NCBI GenBank assembly: GCA_965370435.1
Contig: CBDUUP010000002.1
Coordinates: 1-40,327, forward strand
DNA: 40,327 bases
Direction: 5' to 3'
From: CBDUUP01 sp965370435
GTDB taxonomy: Bacteria; Chloroflexota; Anaerolineae; Anaerolineales; UBA11579
Shown here: positions 33,953-40,327 of the stretch, one piece after another
Numbering within the stretch: the first letter of the stretch is position 1
Layout of the letters: each line of letters begins with the position of its first letter
Notes under the pieces: generated by a model
The model's input: only the letters and a program-made list of their open reading frames with translations
What the model was told of the DNA's origin: nothing
Databases searched by the model: none
Program-made: the position numbers and the translations under genes

Positions 33953-34013
33953 CGTAGGGGCGCGATCCGTAGGGGCGCAGCGCGCTGCGCCCCTACGGAT
34001 TGGCGCCCCTACG
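33953..34013. repeat. Nested GTAGGGGCG palindrome, copy 3
   Basis: A 61-bp hairpin made of two nested copies of the family motif: CGTAGGGGCGC then CCGTAGGGGCGCAGCG on the left, and the complement on the right, centred at 33982/33983, with one unpaired position. It lies in the 187-nt gap after the NeuB fusion; the rest of that gap shows nothing else clear. No T-tract follows. Confidence 0.85.
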
Positions 34014-34051
34014 AAATCAGGATCAACGATTGAATTTGTTGGAGGTGAAGG

Positions 34052-35650
34052 TTGATCTCCCGTCTCCGCACCGCCTGGATCGGATGGCGCAGCGCCCGCC
34101 GTCTGATGAGTATGGCCCGCCAGGTGGCGGCCCAGGCGACTCCCTCCGATGGGAAGCGCCCGGTGGCGTTCTTCAACGCCTCGGCTCGTATCACCGGACT
34201 CAGCCTCAACGCGGCTTTTTCGCTGCTGGCCGCCTGGAGTCTGCGATTGGCGGGCGTTCCGGTGGCGCATTTCGTCTGCCGGTCGGGGATGAGCCGCTGC
34301 GTTCTGGGGTCCAACCGGGACGACCACACCGCCCCCCCGCCCTGTGAATCCTGCATCGAGACCTCCCGCCGCCTGTATCACCAGGCCAACCCGCACTGGT
34401 TTTCCTACGTACCCGATGACACCTTGACCAGGACGATCCAGCGGCTCAGCGTGGACCAATTGATGGATTTCGTGTATCAGAGCCGTCCGCTGGGCGCGCT
34501 GGCGCTGCCCTCCCTGCGCTGGACCTTGCGACGCCACACCCTGCTGGACGACGTTCCTACCCGCCACCTGTTGAGGGAATACATCCTCTCCGCCAACCGG
34601 GTGATGGATGAGTTCGACGCTTTCCTGGCGCAGGTCAACCCCTCCGCGGCGGTGATCTTCAACGGGACCATGTTCCCGGAGGCGGCCGCGCGTTGGGTGG
34701 CCCAGCGCCGCGGCGTGCGGGTGATAACCCACGAAGTCGCCTTCGAGCCGTTTTCGGCCTTTTTCACCGGCGGGGAGGCGACCGCCTATCCGGTGGACAT
34801 CCCCGAGGATTTTGAGCTTTCCCCGGCCCAGGACGAACGCCTGAACGTACACTTGGCCCAGCGTTTCCAGGGCGAGTTCACCATGGCGGGGATACGGTTC
34901 TGGCCCCAGATGCAGGGCCTGGACGAGGACTTCCTTGCTCGCGCCGCCCAATTCAAGCAGATCGTCCCCATCTTCACCAACGTGGTCTTCGATACCAGCC
35001 AGGTGCACGCCAACACCGTCTTCCCCCACATGTTCGCCTGGTTGGACACCGCGTTAGAGATCATTCACGCCCACCCGGAGACGCTTTTCGTCATCCGCGC
35101 CCACCCGGACGAGATGCGCCCCGGCACCGGCAAGCAGAGCCGGGAGAGCGTCCGCCAATGGGTGGAGGGCCAGGGCGTCAGCGATCTTCCCAACGTGGCC
35201 TTTATCGATTCGGAGGAGTACGTCAGTTCCTATGAATTGATCCAGCAGGCCAAGTTCGTCATCGTCTATAACTCCTCCATCGGCCTGGAGGCGACCTTGC
35301 TGGGGAGGCCGGTATTGTGCGGCGGCCAGGCCCGCTACACCCAGTATCCCACCGTCTTCTTCCCCCAGACCCCCGATTCATACCGCCAGCAAGCAGAGGA
35401 GTTCCTGACCGCCGAAGCCATCCCCCTGCCGGAGGAGTTCGTCCGCAACGCCCGGCGTTTCTTGTATTTCCAGCTTTTCCGCACCTCCCTGCCCCTGGGA
35501 GAGTTTGTAGAGAACCATCCCCGGCCTGGTTTCATCCAGTTGCGTCCCTTTGATCTGGCGCAGCTTCGGCCAGAACACTCTATGTCGTTGAAGGTCATCC
35601 AGGAGGGGATTTTGGAGGGCGGCCCTTTCCTGGCGAACGAGGACTCATGA
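34052..35650 (+). CDS. Capsule-synthesis-type (GT-B-like) glycosyltransferase
   Basis: Soluble protein of 532 aa, same family as the one at 14306 but with low visible identity. The N-terminal part has FFNASARITGLSLNAAF and a cysteine cluster (CRSGMSRC, then CESCIE), possibly a metal site. The C-terminal lobe has FVIRAHPDEMRPG, NVAFIDSEEYVSSYELI and FVIVYNSSIGLEATLLGRPVLCGG, the second lobe of the Capsule_synth family. TTG 34052 is taken as start because GGAGG lies 6 nt before it. It overlaps the methyltransferase by 4 nt. Donor and acceptor are unknown. Confidence 0.75.
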   Translation: MISRLRTAWIGWRSARRLMSMARQVAAQATPSDGKRPVAFFNASARITGLSLNAAFSLLAAWSLRLAGVPVAHFVCRSGMSRCVLGSNRDDHTAPPPCESCIETSRRLYHQANPHWFSYVPDDTLTRTIQRLSVDQLMDFVYQSRPLGALALPSLRWTLRRHTLLDDVPTRHLLREYILSANRVMDEFDAFLAQVNPSAAVIFNGTMFPEAAARWVAQRRGVRVITHEVAFEPFSAFFTGGEATAYPVDIPEDFELSPAQDERLNVHLAQRFQGEFTMAGIRFWPQMQGLDEDFLARAAQFKQIVPIFTNVVFDTSQVHANTVFPHMFAWLDTALEIIHAHPETLFVIRAHPDEMRPGTGKQSRESVRQWVEGQGVSDLPNVAFIDSEEYVSSYELIQQAKFVIVYNSSIGLEATLLGRPVLCGGQARYTQYPTVFFPQTPDSYRQQAEEFLTAEAIPLPEEFVRNARRFLYFQLFRTSLPLGEFVENHPRPGFIQLRPFDLAQLRPEHSMSLKVIQEGILEGGPFLANEDS

Positions 35651-36555
35651 GCGACCCCATAGACCGAATCGAAATCCTGCCTGTATCCTTGCTTGACGAG
35701 GAGCGTCCCCGGGTGGATGAACTCCGCCGGTTGGCCCGCAAACTGGGGCTGGAATTCGGCTGGCATTATTTACTCGACCTGACTTGGATGCTCAAACACT
35801 TGGGCCAAATCCAGGGCCAGCGAATCATGGATGCCGGGGCGGGCATCGGCGTGATGCAATGGTATCTAGCCGAAAATGAGGCCGAAGTCATCAGCGTAGA
35901 CCGGGGCAGCCGGGCCAATTTATCCCTGCGCTTCCGGGAGCGATACGAGATACGAGGTCTGGGAGAGGCGGATCTAGCTTCCGTCACTGCGGTGGTTCGG
36001 CACGAGTTAGCCCAACCAGTGAACGCCGCTGCCAAGCTGAAGAAGCAAGTCCGCAACCTGATTTCGTTGGTTCGTATGGCCTTGCCGCCCACTGGGGAAG
36101 GCCGGGTCCTCATTTATAATCAGGATTTGAAAGAACTCACCGACCTCGCCAATGACTCGCTGGACGCGGTGGTGGCGGTCTCCTCCCTGGAGCACAACAC
36201 CCCCGAAGGCCTGCGGGAAGTGGTGGTCGAATTGATGCGAGTGCTCAAGCCGGGCGGCGTCCTTTTGGCAACTCTGGGCGCGGCCCGCGACCAGGATTGG
36301 TTCCACGAGCCGTCCAAAGGCTGGAACTACACCGAGGCTGCCCTGCGGCGTATCTTCGACCTCGCCCCGGAAGCCCCCGCCAACTACGACCGCCACGATG
36401 AACTCCTCGCCGACCTCCAAGACTGCGCCGAACTGGGCGACAACCTGGCGAGTTTTTACGCCCGCTCCGGCGATAACGGGATGCCCTGGGGAAAATGGGA
36501 CCCGCAGTACCAGCCGGTGGGCGTGTGCAAGGTGAAGAGGCAAGTGAGCGAGTAG
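35647..36555 (+). CDS. Class I SAM-dependent methyltransferase
   Basis: A 302-aa protein with motif I RIMDAGAGIGVMQWYLAE (about 60-77), the acidic strand end VISVDRG, and VVAVSSLEHNTPEGLREVV before the RVLKPGG loop, all typical of methyltransferase family 11. A helical insert of some 50 residues (VRHELAQPVNAAAKLKKQVRNL) between the first and later strands is unusual and may bind the acceptor. It is coupled to the preceding glycosyltransferase, so a glycan or chain-end methylation is likely. Confidence 0.83.
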   Translation: MSDPIDRIEILPVSLLDEERPRVDELRRLARKLGLEFGWHYLLDLTWMLKHLGQIQGQRIMDAGAGIGVMQWYLAENEAEVISVDRGSRANLSLRFRERYEIRGLGEADLASVTAVVRHELAQPVNAAAKLKKQVRNLISLVRMALPPTGEGRVLIYNQDLKELTDLANDSLDAVVAVSSLEHNTPEGLREVVVELMRVLKPGGVLLATLGAARDQDWFHEPSKGWNYTEAALRRIFDLAPEAPANYDRHDELLADLQDCAELGDNLASFYARSGDNGMPWGKWDPQYQPVGVCKVKRQVSE

Positions 36556-36600
36556 GCAGGTTGCAAGTTGGCAAGTAGCAAGTAAGTAAGTAGACAGGTA
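36553..36600. repeat. TTGCAAGTTGGCAAGTAGCAAG-type repeat
   Basis: Words GCAGGTTGCAAG, TTGGCAAGTAGCAAG and TAAGTAAGTAG run on from the methyltransferase stop. They belong to the repeat family at 1-97. The rest of the 166-nt gap to 36721 has short repeated ATTCACGA/CCATTCAC words and then the ribosome site AGGAG for the ACP. Confidence 0.5.
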
Positions 36601-36721
36601 TACAAGGAGCAGGTTTGCGTGGAAGAAGTGATTCGATAACAGAACGAGAATAGTGAACCGATATTGGCTGCGATCTATTCACGATTTCCCATTCACCATT
36701 CACGAATTACAGGAGCAACGG

Positions 36722-36976
36722 ATGAGCGTAGAAAATCAGACCGAATTACTAGAACGGGTGCAATCCGTGCTGGCGGAGGTCTTTCAGGTTGAGCCTGGCG
36801 AGGTGGGACCGGAGTTGGAATTTGGCGACCTGCCGCAGTGGGACTCGATGGGGCACATGGACGTGATGATAAGCCTGGAGACCGAGTTCGGGGTCGAGAT
36901 CAACGCCGACACCATCGCCGGACTGGTCAACGTCTCCGCCATTTGCGCCCATATATTGGAGAACGATCATGGCTGA
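36722..36976 (+). CDS. Acyl carrier protein
   Basis: An acidic carrier protein of 84 aa, the usual length. The phosphopantetheine serine is Ser42 in WDSMGHMDVM, followed by helix III and FGVEINADTIAGLVNVSAI. It is not set among fatty-acid genes; the next gene, overlapping by 8 nt, encodes an amino acid:carrier-protein ligase, so its cargo is probably an amino acid. It may also accept the acid activated by the enzyme at 3260, since no other carrier is present. ATG 36722 has AGGAG 6 nt upstream; an in-frame ATG at 36653 lies in repeat sequence and lacks such a site. Confidence 0.93.
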   Translation: MSVENQTELLERVQSVLAEVFQVEPGEVGPELEFGDLPQWDSMGHMDVMISLETEFGVEINADTIAGLVNVSAICAHILENDHG

Positions 36977-38153
36977 GTCCACCCTGGAGATCACCCCCCA
37001 GATCACCATCCCCGTCCATCTGGTGGGAGAGGTGCGGGCCAAGCTGGCCTACGTGGACGAGGCCATCGCCGAGGCGCAGATCGCCGCGAGCGGCGACCGC
37101 ATCACCCTCATCCTTCACCGTGAAATTGAAAACCGCGCCGCCCTGGAGGAGAAGGTCCAGCGGGTGGTGGAGGCGATGGCGAAGGGAGCCATCCAGCCCA
37201 AAGTGGAAGTGTTGGAAGATCATCTAGACCGCCCTACGCCATACACCGCCGACCCTATGGATGAATTGATGGCCCGCGGCGAGGTCAGCCGGGAGGCGGA
37301 GGGAATCTTCACCCTCGGCCCGTTGGTGACCCGCCTGATTGATTACTTTGAGGGCCGCTTCCTGGAACTGGCCGCTTCCTTTGAGGCCCAACCCTACCGT
37401 TTCCCCACCCTGATCTCGGCGGAATATTTGGATCGGGTGGACTATTTCAACGCCTTCCCCCATTCCCTCACCTTCGCCACTCACCTGCGCGAAGACCTGG
37501 ACGTGATCGAGCATTTCGCCGAGCATGCCGCCTATGAGGAGGACGGCCTCAACGCCCCGCCGGAGTCTTTCTCCAAGATGAAGGCCTTGCTCTCCCCGGC
37601 GGTCTGCTATCATCTCTATTTCTCGTTGGCCGATAACCCCCTGCCGGAGGGGAAGATGGTCGTCACCGCGGTGGGAAACTGCTTCCGCTATGAGTCCTTC
37701 AATCTGGTTTCGCTGGAACGCCTGTGGAACTTCACCATGCGGGAGGTCATCTTCGTCGGCCCCAAGGACTTCGTGCTGGAGAACCGCGAGACCGGCCGCC
37801 AACGCATGCAGAAGGTTTTCGAGGAGATCGGCCTGGCCTACAGCGTGGAGAGCGCCAACGATCCCTTCTTCATCGGCGAGTTCCGCAAGCAGGCCGCTTT
37901 CCAGAGCGCATTCCAGCTCAAATACGAAATTCGCGCCCGGCTGCCCTTCCAGGACAGCACGCTGGCGATTGGCTCTTATAACTACCACCAGGATTTCTTT
38001 GGCCGCCATCTGAACATCCCCCTGCCGGACGGCTCTCCGGCTCACACCGGCTGCCTCGCCTTTGGTCTGGAACGGGCGGCCTTCGCTTTCCTGGCCCAAT
38101 ATGGCCTAGACCCGGCCGACTGGCCGCCGTCTATGCAGGAGGCGCTGACATGA
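36969..38153 (+). CDS. Amino acid:[carrier protein] ligase, class II aaRS-like
   Basis: A 394-aa homologue of the atypical seryl-tRNA synthetase catalytic core that, in the characterised Bradyrhizobium and Agrobacterium enzymes, activates glycine or alanine and loads it onto a carrier protein rather than tRNA. Class II motif 2 is seen in NCFRYES (238-243) and motif 3 in GCLAFGLERAAFAF (361-374). The expected Cys-Glu-Cys zinc ligands are Cys213 (AVCYHLY), Glu259 (MREVIF) and Cys362. About 80 N-terminal residues precede the recognisable core. There is no tRNA-binding domain. It overlaps the ACP gene by 8 nt and the GNAT gene by 4 nt. The amino acid used is not determined. Confidence 0.88.
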   Translation: MAESTLEITPQITIPVHLVGEVRAKLAYVDEAIAEAQIAASGDRITLILHREIENRAALEEKVQRVVEAMAKGAIQPKVEVLEDHLDRPTPYTADPMDELMARGEVSREAEGIFTLGPLVTRLIDYFEGRFLELAASFEAQPYRFPTLISAEYLDRVDYFNAFPHSLTFATHLREDLDVIEHFAEHAAYEEDGLNAPPESFSKMKALLSPAVCYHLYFSLADNPLPEGKMVVTAVGNCFRYESFNLVSLERLWNFTMREVIFVGPKDFVLENRETGRQRMQKVFEEIGLAYSVESANDPFFIGEFRKQAAFQSAFQLKYEIRARLPFQDSTLAIGSYNYHQDFFGRHLNIPLPDGSPAHTGCLAFGLERAAFAFLAQYGLDPADWPPSMQEALT

Positions 38154-38644
38154 GCGAAGTTACCTATCGTCTGGGGATCGAGGCGGACCTGCCGACCATC
38201 ACCGAGATGTACGTCGAGCTTAACAGCTACTTCTACCAGATGGGCTACCGCCTGCCCCACCCCGAAAATGTCGGACAGGTCTGGCAAGACTCCTTCCGGC
38301 GCACTCTGGGACGCTTCAGCGTGATCTACGTGGCCGAGATGGAGGGCGAGGTGGTGGGCTTCATGCTGGCCCGCATCAAGCGCGTGCCCGCCTACATGGG
38401 CGGGGTGCTGGTGGGCGAACTCAGCGACATGTGGATATTGGACAAGGCCCGCCGCCTGGGCATCGGCGATAAACTCTCCCGCCTGTCAATGGCCTGGCTG
38501 CGCGAGCAAGGCGCCCACTCGGTGGAAATCCAGGTGCTTCGGGATAATGAAGCCAGTTGGAAACTCTACGAGCGAATGGGCTTCCAGTTGGAATTCCGCG
38601 CCGGGCGCTTATTATGGGACGACTACGTTGACGAAGATGCGTGA
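38150..38644 (+). CDS. GNAT-family N-acetyltransferase
   Basis: A 164-aa acyltransferase with the GNAT fold: a first strand and helix region, VIYVAEMEGEVVGFMLARI (strands 2-4), the acetyl-CoA loop RRLGIGDKLSRL, and the C-terminal NEASWKLYERMGFQ motif. It lies between the aminoacyl-carrier ligase and the AAC(3)-like gene with overlaps on both sides. It could acetylate an amino sugar or the carried amino acid; some GNAT enzymes use acyl-ACP as donor, which would fit the neighbour. Confidence 0.85.
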   Translation: MSEVTYRLGIEADLPTITEMYVELNSYFYQMGYRLPHPENVGQVWQDSFRRTLGRFSVIYVAEMEGEVVGFMLARIKRVPAYMGGVLVGELSDMWILDKARRLGIGDKLSRLSMAWLREQGAHSVEIQVLRDNEASWKLYERMGFQLEFRAGRLLWDDYVDEDA

Positions 38645-39395
38645 AGTCACCCGCCAAGGTCTCATCGAGATACTTCAAACGCTGGGCGTCCGTCCCGGCG
38701 ATGGATTGCTGGTCCATTCGGCCTTGCAGTTCCTGGGCCGCCCGGAGGAGGGCGTCAAAACTTACCTGGATGCCTTGTTGGACGTATTGGGCGATGAGGG
38801 CACAATAGCCGTCCCCGCCTTCAACTTCGACTTCGCCCGAGGGGAAGCTTACGACCCCCAGACTACCCCCGCCGACGGCATGGGCGTCTTTTCGGAATTC
38901 CTCCGCCAGCAGCCCGGCGCGCTGCGCACCCTCCACCCCATGCAGTCCCTGGCGGTGATGGGCCGCTGCGCCGCCGACCTGGCCGGGCGGGACACGCCCT
39001 CGGCCTTTGACCCCGGATCGGCCTTTGACCGCATGTTAGAACTGGATTTCAAGGCCCTGCTGCTGGGCGCGGACATTCAGGCCGTCGCCATGCTGCATAT
39101 TTGCGAACAGCGCGCCCAGGTCCCCTACCGTCACTGGAAAGACTTCACCGGCCGGGTGAAAATCGGCCAAGAATGGGAGCAGCGCACCTACCGCATGTTC
39201 GTCCGCGACCTGGAAATGGACGCCCAACTCGAACTCTACGCCGTCCAGTCCGCCCTGGAAACCCACGGCCAATGGTCAACCCAGCCCCTCAACTACGGCG
39301 CCCTTTCCCTCTTCCGCCTCACCGACTTCGTCGCCCAAACCCAATCCCTCCTCACCGCCGACCCCTGGTCCCTGGTCGCCAACCGCCCCCAATAA
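38637..39395 (+). CDS. AAC(3)-family N-acyltransferase
   Basis: A 252-aa protein of the aminoglycoside 3-N-acetyltransferase/FrbF family. Seen are LLVHSALQFLG near residue 24, TIAVPAFNF, TLHPMQSLAVMG with the conserved HP, and LLLGADIQAVAMLHICEQ, which carries the catalytic region. In polysaccharide loci these proteins are thought to acylate amino sugars rather than give drug resistance. A frame extending to 38547 is a shadow of the GNAT gene; ATG 38637 overlaps the GNAT stop by 8 nt. It may transfer the ACP-bound amino acid or an acetyl group. Confidence 0.83.
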   Translation: MREVTRQGLIEILQTLGVRPGDGLLVHSALQFLGRPEEGVKTYLDALLDVLGDEGTIAVPAFNFDFARGEAYDPQTTPADGMGVFSEFLRQQPGALRTLHPMQSLAVMGRCAADLAGRDTPSAFDPGSAFDRMLELDFKALLLGADIQAVAMLHICEQRAQVPYRHWKDFTGRVKIGQEWEQRTYRMFVRDLEMDAQLELYAVQSALETHGQWSTQPLNYGALSLFRLTDFVAQTQSLLTADPWSLVANRPQ

Positions 39396-39433
39396 AAACC
39401 ATGAATCCTTATTCATCATCCGCAATTCACCCA

Positions 39434-39490
39434 CCCGCAACCCGCAAACTTGCAAACTTGCGACTTGCAACTTGCATACTTGCAACCTTC
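39434..39490. repeat. AACTTGCAACTTGCATACTTGC-type repeat
   Basis: Repeated words CCCGCAAACTTGCAAAC, TTGCGACTTGCAACTTGC and ATACTTGCAACC fill the gap before the last gene and resemble the complement of 1-97 and 36553-36600. Confidence 0.55.
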
Positions 39491-39492
39491 TT

Positions 39493-40327
39493 ATGTCTCC
39501 CCTGATGCCCCTCATTGAGGAACTCTGGTTCCTCGAACGCAATATCGTCTCGGACGGCTTTGACCAGGCGCTGAATCGTCTGGCCGAAGAAGTCCCCATG
39601 ACCATCCACCAGTATCCCACCGGCGAACCCTGCTGGACCTGGGAAGTTCCTGAAAAATGGTCTTGCCAGGAAGCTTACCTGGAGACCCTGGACGGCCAAC
39701 GCCTTCTCGACCACGCCGACCATCCCCTGCACGTGGTCTCCTATTCGCTGCCCTTTGAAGGCGTGGTGAGCCGGGAGGAATTATTCCAGCATTTACACGT
39801 CCATCCCCGGCTGCCGGACGCCATTCCCTTTGTTTTCAAATATTACCAGCGCGATTGGGGCCTCTGCGCGCCGCAATCTTTGAAAGACACCCTCACCGAC
39901 GAGCAATACCGGGTCGTGATACGGACCCGCTTCGAGCCGGGGACGCTCAAAGTAGGCGAGGTCGTCATCCCCGGCGAGAGCGAGGAAACCTTCATGCTGG
40001 TCGCCCATCTCTGCCATCCCGCTATGGTCAACGATGACCTGACCGGCGTGGTGGTCGGATTGGAGGCGGCCCGCATCCTGCTGAATGGCCCCCGCCCTTA
40101 TTACACCTACCGCCTGCTGATCCTGCCGGAGACCATTGGCTCGGTAGCCTATCTAAGCCATAACGAAGAGTTGATCCCCCAGATGGTGGGCGGGCTTTTC
40201 CTGGAGATGCTGGGCAACAACTCGCCCCACGCCTTGCAGGGATCATTCACGCCCTCCAGCCAGGCCGATTTAACCCTGACCTCCGCCCTGCGAGATGCAG
40301 ACCCTCAGAGTTACACTGGCGCTTACC
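39493..40327 (+). CDS. DUF4910 aminopeptidase-like protein, 3' end beyond window
   Basis: The first 278 codons of a reading frame open to the window end. It resembles the DUF4910 family, whose fold is that of M28 zinc aminopeptidases. HLCHP (172-176) followed by NDD (180-182) supplies metal ligands, and LPETIGSVAYLS is a hallmark of the family, with its catalytic-region Glu. The N-terminal part holds the beta-rich insert. Family members occur in polysaccharide loci, where their substrate is unknown. Beside a carrier-linked aminoacylation set it could trim or transfer an aminoacyl group. Start may be ATG 39493 or 39505; no clear ribosome site. Confidence 0.85.
   Translation, partial: MSPLMPLIEELWFLERNIVSDGFDQALNRLAEEVPMTIHQYPTGEPCWTWEVPEKWSCQEAYLETLDGQRLLDHADHPLHVVSYSLPFEGVVSREELFQHLHVHPRLPDAIPFVFKYYQRDWGLCAPQSLKDTLTDEQYRVVIRTRFEPGTLKVGEVVIPGESEETFMLVAHLCHPAMVNDDLTGVVVGLEAARILLNGPRPYYTYRLLILPETIGSVAYLSHNEELIPQMVGGLFLEMLGNNSPHALQGSFTPSSQADLTLTSALRDADPQSYTGAY

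Noticed and set aside
38637..39395. Aminoglycoside resistance gene
   Set aside because: The family match is real, but coupling to GNAT, ligase and ACP genes inside a glycan locus points to sugar acylation, not drug modification.

Overview
The window is about 38 kb of plus-strand surface-glycan biosynthesis genes, preceded by a short minus-strand stretch holding an unrelated ABC-transporter permease. Moderately high GC, tightly packed coding, several families of short palindromic repeats in the few gaps, and an oligopeptide-type permease with a large inserted domain suggest an environmental bacterium, perhaps an Anaerolineae-like Chloroflexota. That placement is inference; no rRNA or other marker gene is present. 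No tRNA, rRNA, CRISPR array, transposase or phage gene was seen.

Layout. 1-2015 (minus): a terminator, a DppB/OppB-like permease and an N-terminal remnant of a second permease. 2201-7684: a near-consensus promoter with a palindromic operator, then gmd, a fatty-acyl-AMP-ligase-like enzyme and a large GT-C-like membrane protein. 7705-9250: a second copy of the same promoter and operator, an EPS-type MarR/winged-helix regulator and an epimerase. 9441-16825: GDP-L-fucose synthase, two tandem sulfotransferases, a Wzm/Wzt ABC exporter, a capsule-type glycosyltransferase and a methyltransferase. 16880-25608: a 4,6-dehydratase and reductase pair, a NeuB-family synthase, an SpsF-like cytidylyltransferase, three glycosyltransferases, a methyltransferase and a third sulfotransferase. 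25746-30300: a Gfo/Idh/MocA oxidoreductase, a fourth sulfotransferase, a TauE-like permease and a bifunctional ATP sulfurylase/APS kinase. 30320-33864: a PtmA-like dehydrogenase, an acylneuraminate cytidylyltransferase and a NeuB fused to a sugar-isomerase-like TIM barrel. 34052-40327: a second capsule-type glycosyltransferase, a methyltransferase, an acyl carrier protein, an amino acid:carrier-protein ligase (class II aaRS-like), a GNAT, an AAC(3)-fold acyltransferase and a DUF4910 aminopeptidase-like protein cut by the window end.

How the genes fit together (inference). The locus should make a GDP-fucose-containing, nonulosonate-like glycan exported by an ABC system. Four sulfotransferases would sulfate it using PAPS made within the locus. 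Its amino sugars may be acylated with an amino acid carried on the ACP. The regulator probably controls both its own operon and the gmd operon through the shared operator. The most interesting elements are this operator pair, the carrier-protein aminoacylation module, the sulfation module and the NeuB-TIM fusion.
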